In this document: positions 35,037 to 43,231 of the stretch, in pieces
Position numbering within the stretch: the first letter of the stretch is position 1
Layout of the letters: every line of letters begins with the position of its first letter
NCBI RefSeq assembly: GCF_001592305.1
Contig: NZ_BCWR01000018.1
Span: 153,285-217,284 of the forward strand
DNA length: 64,000 bases
Origin: Hydrogenophaga taeniospiralis CCUG 15921
Lineage (GTDB): Bacteria > Pseudomonadota > Gammaproteobacteria > Burkholderiales > Burkholderiaceae_C
Direction of reading: 5' to 3'
Program-made: the position numbers and the translations under genes
The notes under the pieces: model-generated
Databases searched by the model: none
Seen by the model: the letters and a program-made list of their open reading frames with translations, nothing else
Told to the model about the DNA's origin: nothing

Positions 35037-35058
35037 AGCACGGCGCGAACTGCCCGCC

Positions 35059-36708
35059 TCACTTGGCCAGCGCCTGCGCCAGCCCGGCCAGGCGCAGGAA
35101 CTCGCCGCGGTAGCCGAACCGGTCATGGCCCAGACTCCCCGCCGCCAGTGCCCGTGCGTCCGCATAGGTCCAGTCGCCCGTGTAGCGGCCGCCGCGCAGC
35201 ACCTGCCCGAAGCCGGCCACCGCCGTCGCGAAGCGGAACTCCGCATCCGCCTGGTCCAGCGGCCGCATCGCCTCGTGGCGGATGGGCGTCTCCATCAGCT
35301 CGCTGGCGCTGCGCCCGGGCAGCTTGTAGCGCAGGCGCAGGTGGGCCAGCTCGGTCGTGTGCGCATCGCCCGCCGGGCCGGCGGAGCCGTAGCGCAGCGG
35401 GTCGATGGCGCCGCGCGCGCCCGTGAGCGTGAGCTCGTACAACGCCGTCACCGTGTGCCCGGCACCGATGTCGCCTGCATCCACCTTGTCGTTGTGGAAG
35501 TCCTCGCGCCGCAACTGCCGGTTCTCGTAGCCGATCTGGCGGTATTCCTGCACCAGCGCCGGGTTGAACTCGATCTGCACCTTCACGTCCTTGGCGATGG
35601 TCGCCAGCGTCGAGCTCATTTCGCTGACCAGCACCTTGTGGCCTTCCATCAGGTTGTCCACGTACGAGTAGGCGCCGTCGCCCACGTCGGCGATCTGCTC
35701 CATCAGGGCCTCGTTGGTGTTGCCGGTGCCAAAGCCCAGGGTCGAGAGCGAAATGCCGGAACGGCGCTGCTGCTCGACCATCTTCTTGAGCTGCTCGGTG
35801 TCGGTCATGCCGATGTTGAAGTCGCCGTCGGTAGCCAGCAGGATGCGGTTGATCCCGTCAGGGATGAAGCTCTGCTGCGCGGCGCTGTAGGCCAGTGCGA
35901 TGCCCGACGCGCCGGCCGTGCCGCCGCCCGCGCGCAGCGCGTCAATGGCGGCCTTGATGGCCACCTTGTCGGCGCCCGAGGTCGGCGGAAGCACCACCCG
36001 CGTGCCCCCGGCGTAGGTCACCAACGAAATGCGGTCCACCGGCCGCATCTGATCCACCAGCAGCTTCAACGACGATCTGAGCAACGGCAACTTGTCCGCG
36101 CTCTCCATCGAGCCCGACACATCCACCAGGAACACCAGATTGGCCGGCGGCAGGCTCTGCTTCGCCACGTCCTGCCCCTTGATCGCCACCCGCAGCAGCA
36201 CCCGCTGCGCATTCCACGGCGCGGGCGCCAGCGCGGTGTGCACCGCAAACGGCCGGCCGTCGCGCGGCAGCGCGTAGTCGTAAGGGAAGTAGTTGATCAG
36301 CTCCTCCACCCGCACCGCATCGGCCGGTGGCAGTGCGCCGCCGTTGAGCAAGCGCCGCACGTTGCTGTAGCTGCCCGTATCCACGTCCACGCTGAATGTG
36401 GACACCGGCGCCTCGGCCACGCGGTGGATCGGGTTGTCGCTGATCTGGCCGTAGCGCTCGTTCGACGGCTGGTCGGGCATGGGCATGGGGGCGGGCATGT
36501 GCATCGGCATCACACGCATGCGCGCCACTTTGCCCACCGCCTGCGGGGCAGCGGCAGCGGCCTGCGCCGGGGTGGCGGGCGCGACGTCGGTCCGTTCCGC
36601 CAGCGGCTCGGCCGGTGTGGTGGCAGCAACGGGAGCGCTGCTGGAACAGGCGGCCAGCTGGGCCGCGATCAGAACAACCAGCAGCAAACGGGGACCGGTA
36701 GGGGACAT
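35059..36708 (-). CDS. VWA-domain lipoprotein (YfbK-like)
   Basis: 549 residues. Lipoprotein signal with lipobox LAAC (Cys near 21) and a Pro/Ala/Met-rich linker. Then the YfbK N-terminal region (FSVDVDTGSYSNVRRLLNGG, VRVEELINYFPYDY) and a von Willebrand A domain (about 185-360) with an intact MIDAS, FLVDVSGSMESADKL, and LATDGDFNIGMTD. The C-terminal DUF3520-like part follows. It is probably attached to an envelope membrane and binds a protein partner through the metal site; role unknown. Confidence 0.82.
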   Translation of the reverse strand: MSPTGPRLLLVVLIAAQLAACSSSAPVAATTPAEPLAERTDVAPATPAQAAAAAPQAVGKVARMRVMPMHMPAPMPMPDQPSNERYGQISDNPIHRVAEAPVSTFSVDVDTGSYSNVRRLLNGGALPPADAVRVEELINYFPYDYALPRDGRPFAVHTALAPAPWNAQRVLLRVAIKGQDVAKQSLPPANLVFLVDVSGSMESADKLPLLRSSLKLLVDQMRPVDRISLVTYAGGTRVVLPPTSGADKVAIKAAIDALRAGGGTAGASGIALAYSAAQQSFIPDGINRILLATDGDFNIGMTDTEQLKKMVEQQRRSGISLSTLGFGTGNTNEALMEQIADVGDGAYSYVDNLMEGHKVLVSEMSSTLATIAKDVKVQIEFNPALVQEYRQIGYENRQLRREDFHNDKVDAGDIGAGHTVTALYELTLTGARGAIDPLRYGSAGPAGDAHTTELAHLRLRYKLPGRSASELMETPIRHEAMRPLDQADAEFRFATAVAGFGQVLRGGRYTGDWTYADARALAAGSLGHDRFGYRGEFLRLAGLAQALAK

Positions 36709-36899
36709 GGTGGGGGCTCCTGTGAATGAAAGGGATACCCCGACTGAAACGATGCAGCAGCCCGAACGGGGTTAAAGCGCGCTTGCCTCGTTCGTAACAG
36801 AACGCACATGTTCCCGCGCCGGTGGCGGGCGGGGCCTTCAAAGACCCTGGTGACGAAGTCGCCCGAGGGCGTGTTCATCACTTCTTCCGGTACCGCCAA

Positions 36900-37439
36900 C
36901 TAAACGCAGTTCACCGGTAGGTGGGCGGGAAGAATGTCGGTCTTGTCGGTGCCCAGCGCCTTCATCTTGTCGGGCGCCTTCGCGTGGCCGCAGACCCAGG
37001 CCACCGGCACGATGGGCGTGTCTTCCACCACGGCGGGGCGCAGGGTCAGCGTCTTGCCCTGCAGGGCGCCATTGGCGCGGTTGCCGAACACGATGTGGAT
37101 CGCACCACCCTCCACCGTGACCGACTTCACCACGTTGTTGACGATCTTCTCGGGCGCTGGCAGCCCCGCGCTGGCGTTGTCGTCGGGCATGGTCTTGGTG
37201 GCGGCCCAGGCGGCAGCCACCGGCTCTTTGGCGATCTTCGCCAGCGGCATGGCCTCGACGATGTTTTCGCGGATGTACTTGCTGGCCAGGTTGGGCACGG
37301 CCATCAGCGCGAGGATGGCGATGATGGCCACCACGACCATCAATTCGATCAGCGTGAAGCCGCGGCGGCGGGTGTTTGAAGTGTTCACAGGCGAGCGGGC
37401 GATCAAGCGCCGGGTGGGGATGGTGGCATTCTGCGGCAT
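36900..37439 (-). CDS. Type IV pilin-like protein
   Basis: 179 residues as drawn from the ATG at 37439. It has a class III signal: RRRG before FTLIELMVVVAIIAILALMA, with the usual +5 Glu, followed by a globular domain with a likely C-terminal disulfide (WVCG and NCV). A GTG at 37388 would give a 10-residue leader, the normal length, and may be the real start. It is a lone pilin gene, with no assembly genes adjoining; it begins 9 bases after the acyl-CoA ligase stop on the same strand. Confidence 0.75.
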   Translation of the reverse strand: MPQNATIPTRRLIARSPVNTSNTRRRGFTLIELMVVVAIIAILALMAVPNLASKYIRENIVEAMPLAKIAKEPVAAAWAATKTMPDDNASAGLPAPEKIVNNVVKSVTVEGGAIHIVFGNRANGALQGKTLTLRPAVVEDTPIVPVAWVCGHAKAPDKMKALGTDKTDILPAHLPVNCV

Positions 37440-37448
37440 TCGCTTGGG

Positions 37449-38981
37449 CTACCCACCGGCCACCCGCTCCCGCAACACCGTCTTCAACACCTTCCCGTAG
37501 TTGTTCTTCGGCAGCGCGTCCACGATCTCGTACCGCTTGGGCCGCTTGAAGCGGGCGATGTGGTCGAGGCAGAAGGCGTCGAGCGTTTTTGAACTCAGCG
37601 CCGCGCCCGGCTGCGGCACCACGAAGGCCACCACGATCTCGCCCCACTCGGGGTCGGGGGCGCCGACCACGGCCACTTCGGCCACGCCGGCGGCGGTGAG
37701 CAGCACCTCTTCCACCTCGCGCGGGTAGATGTTGCTGCCGCCGCTGATGATGAGGTCTTTGCTGCGGTCCTTGAGGGTGAGGAAGCCATCGGCGTCCAGC
37801 GCGCCCATGTCGCCCGTCCAGAGCCAGCCGCTGCGGATGGCGGCGGCGGTGGCATCGGAGTTGCGCCAGTAGCCGGCCATGACGCTGTCGCCCTGGATCA
37901 GCACTTCGCCCACCTCGCCGGGCGGAAGGGGTTCGCCGCCCGGCCCGGCCACGCGGATGCACACGGGCGTCTGCGCCACGCCCACGGAGGCGATGCGCTC
38001 GGCGTGGCGCGGGTGGGCGGCGTCGGCCAGGTGCGCGCGGCTGAGCGCGGTGCCGACCATGGGGCTTTCGCCCTGGCCGTAGATCTGCACGAAGCGCGGG
38101 CCCATGGTGCGCAGGGCGCGCTGGATGTCGGCGGCGTACATGGGCGCACCGCCGTAGACGATGGTCTTGAAGCTCTGGCCGCACTGCTCTGGCGTGAGGC
38201 CCGCCGCCTCAGCCTCATCGACGATGCGTTTGACTATTGTTGGCGCGGCAAAGAGTGACAACGGCCCGAGCGCGCGGCCCAGTGCAAACAGCTCGGCCGC
38301 ATCGAAGCCGCCCGAGGCGGGCACCACGTGGCGCGCGCCGGCCATGAGGTGCGGGATGGCGTAGAGCCCGGCCCCGTGCGACATGGGCGCGGCGTAGGCG
38401 ATGGCGTCACCCGAATCGACAGCGTCCACGTCGTTGAAGTAGGTCAGCCCCATGGTCAGCAGGTTGCGGTGCGTGATCATCACGCCCTTGGGGCGGCCGG
38501 TGGTGCCGCTGGTGTAGAACAGCCAGGCGGTGTCGGTGGGGGCCCGCTCTTCAATGGCGGGCAGGGCTTCGCCTTCCTCAATCCAAGCGTCGCATTCGGC
38601 GCTGTCGGCGTCCATCACACCGTCCAGCCCGGTGAGCGCGGCGGGGTCGGGCGCGATGTCGCTGGTCACGAACGCCCAGCGGGCGGCTGAGTTCTCCGCG
38701 ATCCACTGCACTTCTTTCAGGTGCAGCTTGGCGTTCACCGGCACCACCACCAGCCCGGCCCACCAGGCGCCGAACAGCAGTTCCAGGTAGCGCGGGTGGT
38801 TGCGCATGAAGATCAGCACGCGCTCGCCGGGCAACAGGCCGGCAGCCCGCAGGCGAGCGCCCACTCTCGCGGAGCGCTGCGCCCACTGTTCGTGTGTGGC
38901 CACGGGCTGGGTGCCGCTGAAGATGGCGGGGCGCTGCGGGTGCTCCAGGGCCTTGCGCTGCAGCAGGTTGGCGAGGTTCAT
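37449..38981 (-). CDS. Acyl-CoA synthetase (AMP-forming)
   Basis: 510 residues. ANL superfamily ligase: the P-loop-like LFYTSGTTGRPKGVMITHRN (about 160), QIYGQGESPM, the SGWLWTGDMGALDADGFL hinge motif, DRSKDLIISGGSNIYPREVE, and the catalytic Lys in PKNNYGKVLKTVLRE near the end. It activates a carboxylic acid (fatty or aromatic) as its CoA thioester; specificity cannot be read. The start is the ATG at 38981 (MNLANLLQRKALEHP). Confidence 0.85.
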   Translation of the reverse strand: MNLANLLQRKALEHPQRPAIFSGTQPVATHEQWAQRSARVGARLRAAGLLPGERVLIFMRNHPRYLELLFGAWWAGLVVVPVNAKLHLKEVQWIAENSAARWAFVTSDIAPDPAALTGLDGVMDADSAECDAWIEEGEALPAIEERAPTDTAWLFYTSGTTGRPKGVMITHRNLLTMGLTYFNDVDAVDSGDAIAYAAPMSHGAGLYAIPHLMAGARHVVPASGGFDAAELFALGRALGPLSLFAAPTIVKRIVDEAEAAGLTPEQCGQSFKTIVYGGAPMYAADIQRALRTMGPRFVQIYGQGESPMVGTALSRAHLADAAHPRHAERIASVGVAQTPVCIRVAGPGGEPLPPGEVGEVLIQGDSVMAGYWRNSDATAAAIRSGWLWTGDMGALDADGFLTLKDRSKDLIISGGSNIYPREVEEVLLTAAGVAEVAVVGAPDPEWGEIVVAFVVPQPGAALSSKTLDAFCLDHIARFKRPKRYEIVDALPKNNYGKVLKTVLRERVAGG

Positions 38982-39090
38982 GGGTTTGTCTCCAGAGGCG
39001 GGCTTGTGATCGCCACGATAACGCCGCGCAGGCGACACGGCTGATGCACATCAGACACGCGCCGCGGCGCCTTCGCATACAGTGGCTCGC

Positions 39091-40650
39091 ATGCCCGCCC
39101 TGCCCCCGCTCATTCAAGCCCTGCTGGACCCCGCCCTCTACCCGCACCCGGTTGAGCGCGTGGAGCGCGTGGAGCTGATGGAGACGCACGGTGCCTGGGT
39201 GCTGTTGGCGGGCGAATTCGCCTACAAGATCAAGAAGCCGGTGCGTTTTCCCTTCATGGACTTCAGCACCCTGGCCCTGCGCCGCGCGGCCTGCGAGACC
39301 GAGATTCGCGTGAACCGGCGCTTCCAGAACCTGGCCCAGCCCGCCACGCAGCTGTACCTGGGCGTGTTGCCCATCGTGGGCACGCCCGGGCAGCCGCGCT
39401 GGGGCGAACCCGGCACGGGCAACGGGGCGCAGGCCATCGAGTTCGCGGTGCAGATGCGCCGCTTCGACGAAGCGGCCCGGCTCGACCACCTGTGCGAGCG
39501 CGGTGCGTTGACGCCCGAGCACATGGCCGGGCTGGCGCGGCGCATGGCGACGTTTCAGGCCCGGGCCGCCGTGGCCGAAAAAACCCAGCCCTGGGGCCAT
39601 CCCACTGCGGCCATGCGCTGGCCGCGCGACAACTTCGACACCCTGCGCAAGGCCTTGGCCGACCCCGCCGACGCCGCCCTGGTGCGCGAGCTGAGCGACT
39701 GGACCGAGCAGCGCTACAACGCCATTGAGCCACTGCTCTCGCGGCGTCGCCAGAAGGGCCGCGTGCGCGAGGGGCATGGCGACCTGCACCTGGCCAACCT
39801 CGTGCTGATCGAAGACGAGGTGTTGCCCTTCGACGCGATCGAGTTCAACGACGCGCTGCGCTGGATCGACGTGGCCAACGACATGGCCTTTGCCTGGATG
39901 GACCTGCTGGCCCACGCCCGCCCCGGCCTGGCCAATGTGCTGCTGAGCGCCTGGCTCGACGCCAGCGGCGACGTGTCTGCGCACACCGTGTGGACGTTTT
40001 TTGCCAGCTACCGCGCCGGGGTGCGCGCCAAGGTGGCGGCGATCCGGCTGGGGCAGCTGGGCGGCGAAGGCAGCTCACCAGAAGCCGACGCGTGCCTGGC
40101 CGAAGCCCGGCGTTACCTGGCGCTGGCACGTGACATCGCCCACCCGCCCGCGCCGCGGCTGCTCATCACCCACGGCCTCTCGGGCAGCGGCAAGACCTGG
40201 GCCTCCAGCCGCTGGCTCGCCGCGGAGGCCAGCGGGCGCGCGATCCGCCTGCGCTCCGACGTGGAACGCAAGCGGCTGCACGGCATGAGCGCGCTGGCGG
40301 CCAGCGGCTCAAGCCTGAACAGCGGGCTGTACACCGCCAAGTCGCATGGCGACACGTATGGCTCGCTGCTGTCGCGCGCGCGCATGCTGCTGGCCGACGG
40401 CTGGACGGTGCTGGTGGACGCGGCCTTCCTGCGCGCGGCCGAGCGCGCCGAGTTCGCGGCGCTGGCGCAGGGCGCGGGCGTGCCCTTCCACATCCTGGCC
40501 TGCGAGGCGCCGGTGGAGGTGCTGCGCCAGCGCATCACCGAGCGGCAGGCACGCGGGGCCGATGCCTCTGAGGCCACGGTGGAGGTGCTGGAGAAACAGC
40601 TGGGCTGGCTGGAGCCGCTGGACGCGAACGAGCGGGCGCGGGTGATCTGA
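39091..40650 (+). CDS. Aminoglycoside-phosphotransferase-like / P-loop kinase fusion
   Basis: 519 residues. The N-terminal half (1-330) is APH-kinase-like: EFAYKIKKPVRFPFMDFST, the catalytic loop EGHGDLHLANLVL and the metal-binding FDAIEFNDALRWID. The C-terminal half (about 345-515) is a P-loop kinase with LLITHGLSGSGKTWAS. This two-domain protein is widespread in Proteobacteria but uncharacterised; small-molecule phosphorylation is likely. The ATG at 39091 lies 7 bases after a TACAGT hexamer, so it may be leaderless; an in-frame GTG at 39082 is less likely. Confidence 0.78.
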   Translation: MPALPPLIQALLDPALYPHPVERVERVELMETHGAWVLLAGEFAYKIKKPVRFPFMDFSTLALRRAACETEIRVNRRFQNLAQPATQLYLGVLPIVGTPGQPRWGEPGTGNGAQAIEFAVQMRRFDEAARLDHLCERGALTPEHMAGLARRMATFQARAAVAEKTQPWGHPTAAMRWPRDNFDTLRKALADPADAALVRELSDWTEQRYNAIEPLLSRRRQKGRVREGHGDLHLANLVLIEDEVLPFDAIEFNDALRWIDVANDMAFAWMDLLAHARPGLANVLLSAWLDASGDVSAHTVWTFFASYRAGVRAKVAAIRLGQLGGEGSSPEADACLAEARRYLALARDIAHPPAPRLLITHGLSGSGKTWASSRWLAAEASGRAIRLRSDVERKRLHGMSALAASGSSLNSGLYTAKSHGDTYGSLLSRARMLLADGWTVLVDAAFLRAAERAEFAALAQGAGVPFHILACEAPVEVLRQRITERQARGADASEATVEVLEKQLGWLEPLDANERARVI

Positions 40651-40665
40651 GACCTGAGACCGCCG

Positions 40666-40712
40666 TCCTGTCATGTCTGACAGGTATCAGCGTCGGCGTT
40701 TTCAGGTACGAT
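40666..40712 (+). promoter_or_regulatory. Lux-box-like dyad with downstream -10
   Basis: TCCTGTCATGTCTGACAGGT (40666-40685) has perfect 7-bp arms CCTGTCA/TGACAGG and the length and CTG/CAG ends of LuxR-family boxes. A TACGAT hexamer at 40707-40712 would put transcription start near 40719 and the dyad centre near -43, the classic LuxR activator position. It points toward the regulator and AidA/PixA genes. Confidence 0.5.
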
Positions 40713-40741
40713 TTTTCCGCACAAGGAGGGGCGAACGGGAA

Positions 40742-40801
40742 ATGGCAACCATTTCCCCCAATCATTTCATCCATCTCATCATCGCCCCCCCAATTCCGTG
40801 A
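40742..40801 (+). CDS. Possible 19-residue leader ORF
   Basis: ATG at 40742 with AAGGAGG upstream (spacing about 12, slightly long). The peptide is MATISPNHFIHLIIAPPIP, then TGA. It lies just after the predicted transcription start of the lux-box promoter. No homology recognised; possibly chance. Confidence 0.25.
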   Translation: MATISPNHFIHLIIAPPIP

Positions 40802-40960
40802 CACGGCATTTCAGCCGAAGGGAGGGGCGGCCCGCTGACCAACCGAGCAACTCCCATATGCACCCTTCCCCAGACGGAACATTCCATGAATCGAACAACG
40901 ATTCAGAAACCTCTGTAATGCCTGGCAATCCAAGCCTTTGCTGTGTTTGAAACGAACACC

Positions 40961-41767
40961 ATGAACGGTTTGGAAAATGACTCAAATGGTGTTACACCCA
41001 TTCAGGGGAATGATGTTCGATCCGCCTGTGATTTGATTCTGGCCAGTGATTTGTTTCGCCAATCACCGCGCATGAGTCGCTTGTTGCGTTTTCTGGTTGA
41101 AAAAGCGATTTCCGGTGCAACGCAGGACACGACAGAACATGCCATTGGCATCGCCGTGTTCAATCGCGATCCGTCCAAGTACTACACCAACGAAGACCCG
41201 ATTGTCCGGGTCCAGGTCGGTCGCCTGCGCGCCAAGCTCAAGGCCTACTACGCCAGGCCGGAGACTGGTGGCGACTGCAGGATAGGCATTCCGGTCGGCA
41301 GCTACATGCCCACCATTCAGCGCACCAGCGCCGCGAGCGGCTCTTTCAAGCCCCCCTCACAATTCGCGGTGGTTCCATTCAAATGCATTTCGCACCAAGG
41401 CAACGGGAAATCCTTCACGCACGGATTTCACGACGAGCTGGTGCACCAGCTGTACCAGACGTTTGGGGACATCGTGGTAGCAAGCACCGACTTCACGGCC
41501 AGAAGTGGGGTTCATGAACCCCATGCAGCCTATGGCACGTCCCACCGGCAGATCAACCACCGGCTGGAGGGAAGCATCCAGATTGACGCGGGGGTCATCA
41601 AGGCATCCATCCGCCTGATCGATGCGTCCACCGGCCATATCACGCTGTCGGAGCAATTCAATCGCCAAGGTGCTCTGACCATCGCGCTGCAGGAAGACCT
41701 GGCCTCTTCCATTTGCGCCTCATTGAAGCGTTTCTTCCCTCCGATCCAACCCACGAAGTTACCGTAA
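40961..41767 (+). CDS. DNA-binding-type / FlgO-like domain regulator
   Basis: 268 residues. The N-terminal ~110 residues (ILASDLFRQSPRMSRLLRFL, TEHAIGIAVFNRDPSKYYT, DPIVRVQVGRLRAKLKAYY) match a conserved module found at the N-terminus of many signalling and CadC-like proteins. The C-terminal half (about 140-265) resembles the FlgO/TolB N-terminal domain (FAVVPFKCIS, FHDELVHQLYQTFGDIVVAST, HRLEGSIQIDAGVIKASIRL). No membrane segment is visible. I infer a regulator of the AidA/PixA genes that follow; direct evidence is only position. The ATG at 40961 is preferred over an in-frame GTG at 40943; neither has a clear ribosome binding site. Confidence 0.6.
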   Translation: MNGLENDSNGVTPIQGNDVRSACDLILASDLFRQSPRMSRLLRFLVEKAISGATQDTTEHAIGIAVFNRDPSKYYTNEDPIVRVQVGRLRAKLKAYYARPETGGDCRIGIPVGSYMPTIQRTSAASGSFKPPSQFAVVPFKCISHQGNGKSFTHGFHDELVHQLYQTFGDIVVASTDFTARSGVHEPHAAYGTSHRQINHRLEGSIQIDAGVIKASIRLIDASTGHITLSEQFNRQGALTIALQEDLASSICASLKRFFPPIQPTKLP

Positions 41768-41821
41768 CAAGGACTGGCCTTTACCGTAACGTTACTTATC
41801 TGTAACCAGCCGTGCCGTTAC
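41764..41821. promoter_or_regulatory. Cluster of GTAAC/GTTAC sites
   Basis: Five copies of GTAAC or its complement GTTAC in 58 bases (41764, 41786, 41791, 41802, 41817), most preceded by CC; two form the palindrome GTAACGTTAC. They begin over the regulator's stop codon and lie about 130-180 bases upstream of the first AidA/PixA gene. This is a likely multi-site operator or enhancer. Confidence 0.45.
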
Positions 41822-41947
41822 CGTTTGCAACTGGAATGGGAGGGGTTCTCTGCAACGAAATCTGTGGTTCCCTTTCGTTCCAAAAAAGGCGAGGCAAGTC
41901 CGAAAGGCCTTGTTGATATGAAAACATTCGTTTGAAGGGTAATTGCA

Positions 41948-42499
41948 ATGGAACTCACCGCATCGGGTCAAACCGCCAACATCCTTGTCGTCATTGATAC
42001 GGAGTACGTCAAGTCCACCTATCCCAAGCCCAGCACGGACCCGACCAAGCCCACCGGCATCAATCACAACAGCCAGTTCATGATCGCCACCGGAACGCGC
42101 GGGATCATCAGCGGGCAGGGCACGGCCGATCTTTCATTCAAGCTCAACGTCGGGGACTATGCCTCGTTCACCGGCACCTCCGTCTACGCCAATTCGGACG
42201 ATTCCGTGATCGTTTACGGCATCAAGTACTGGAGCGGCACCCAGGTGTTCAACAGCTTCACGCCCAACGTGATCACCCGGAACCGTGCCGTGCAACCCAA
42301 TCCGGAGCAGGTCGCGAACGGCGGCATTCCGCCCCTCCAGACGGTGCAGAACTTCAGCAGCCTGGACTCGAAGGTGGGCAAATCGGGCACGGAAAACTTC
42401 TACGTCTACTTCGGCCTCTACACACTGGGGTCGGACGGGCAAACCCAGAATCTGTTCGGCTACTTCTACTGGGACCCCACCATCACCGTGCAAGGCTGA
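41948..42499 (+). CDS. AidA/PixA-family inclusion body protein 1
   Basis: 183 residues. Pattern of the PixA/AidA family: an N-terminal ILVVIDTEYVKSTYPKPS strand, PTGINHNSQFMIATG, then a beta-rich core (SVYANSDDSVIVYGIKYW) and a C-terminal FGLYTLGSDGQTQNLFGYFYWDP. Known members are PixA, a cytoplasmic crystalline inclusion protein of Photorhabdus/Xenorhabdus, and AidA, a quorum-sensing-induced protein of Ralstonia and Burkholderia. The molecular role is unknown. No signal peptide. Ribosome binding site GAAGGG. A strong terminator follows 37 bases after the stop. Confidence 0.8.
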   Translation: MELTASGQTANILVVIDTEYVKSTYPKPSTDPTKPTGINHNSQFMIATGTRGIISGQGTADLSFKLNVGDYASFTGTSVYANSDDSVIVYGIKYWSGTQVFNSFTPNVITRNRAVQPNPEQVANGGIPPLQTVQNFSSLDSKVGKSGTENFYVYFGLYTLGSDGQTQNLFGYFYWDPTITVQG

Positions 42500-42535
42500 G
42501 CGGTACCGGCATCGCGGTAACAACAGGCACAGTGC

Positions 42536-42561
42536 CGCCACAGCGGCGCTGTGCCTTTTTT
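42536..42561 (+). terminator. Strong intrinsic terminator between the two AidA/PixA genes
   Basis: GGCACAG/CTGTGCC outer stem continued by GCCGC/GCGGC, followed directly by TTTTTT. It is the best rho-independent terminator in the window and lies between two tandem homologous genes. Confidence 0.88.
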
Positions 42562-42577
42562 CATCAGGGGGATTCTC

Positions 42578-43135
42578 ATGGAACCAGCCACTGGCGCTGC
42601 ATGTATCAATTTGCTCGCCGTCATCGACACCAGCCATGTGAAATCAGCCTACCCCAACCCGAGCCAGGACGACAAACACCCCACAGGCATCGCTCCCGGC
42701 GCGGTGTTCATGATCTGTCCTGGGTGGCGCGACGATGCCCCCGAGCAGGAGACGGACGAACCTAGCGTCGAGATCGGCCATGGAAGTCGGGTGGCGCTGA
42801 GGGGTGTTTCCATCACCAACAACTCAGACGACGCCGTGATTGTTTACGCGGTCGACACCCGGAACGGAGAAGAAGCCCAGGCCTCCAAACGCTTCAAACC
42901 GGTCGTGATCACGCTGGAAGAGGCGGTGCAACCCGATCCCGATTCGACCAACGGGGGAATACCGCCCGTTCACGTCGAAACGAATTTCAGCAGCCTGAAC
43001 TCAAGATTCATCGCCCGGGCATCAAGGGTTCTGAACGCCGACTTCGCCCTGTACACGCTGGCCGAAGACGGCCAATCCCAACAACTGTTCGGGTACTACT
43101 GCTGGAAGTTTCGCGTGCGGTGCGAACAGCTATGA
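42578..43135 (+). CDS. AidA/PixA-family inclusion body protein 2
   Basis: 185 residues, a diverged tandem copy of the preceding gene: LLAVIDTSHVKSAYPNPSQD, PTGIAPGAVFMI, ITNNSDDAVIVYAVDT, the shared GGIPPVHVETNFSSLNS, and the C-terminal FALYTLAEDGQSQQLFGYYCW. The start is the ATG at 42578 behind AGGGGG; the start region lies only 16 bases after the terminator's T-run, so expression depends on read-through or a promoter overlapping the hairpin. Function unknown. Confidence 0.78.
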   Translation: MEPATGAACINLLAVIDTSHVKSAYPNPSQDDKHPTGIAPGAVFMICPGWRDDAPEQETDEPSVEIGHGSRVALRGVSITNNSDDAVIVYAVDTRNGEEAQASKRFKPVVITLEEAVQPDPDSTNGGIPPVHVETNFSSLNSRFIARASRVLNADFALYTLAEDGQSQQLFGYYCWKFRVRCEQL

Positions 43136-43145
43136 AGCTGTACCA

Positions 43146-43223
43146 CCCAGGGCACCGCCGGGCCGGCTTCGCCGGACGGCCTGTGCCGCCCCCTGGAGGG
43201 GGTAGCGCGAAGCGCTGCGGGGG
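43146..43223. repeat. GC-rich intergenic repeat, copy A
   Basis: 78 bases beginning CCCAGGGCACCG and ending AGCGCTGCGGGGG, with internal palindromes GGCCGGC-GCCGG and AGCGCGAAGCGCT. It lies in the convergent gap between the second AidA/PixA gene and the hydrolase gene. Copies B (51273-51350) and C (57426-57504) are nearly identical. Confidence 0.85.
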
Positions 43224-43231
43224 TGCTCACG

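Larger units (their letters stand above)
40651..40960 (+). other. Regulatory gap upstream of the AidA/PixA locus
   Basis: A 310-base gap. It contains the lux-box-like dyad, a -10-like hexamer, an AAGGAGG ribosome binding site with a 19-codon ORF, then about 160 bases of lower-GC sequence in which I see no gene. Confidence 0.5.

Noticed and set aside
34568..35246. Minus-strand frames opposite the VapB gene
   Set aside because: They lack motifs, and the plus-strand VapB has a strong ribosome binding site and clear family pattern.
36669..36899. 76-codon minus-strand frame between the pilin and VWA genes
   Set aside because: It overlaps the VWA gene start, begins right after the pilin stop without a ribosome binding site, and has no known domain.
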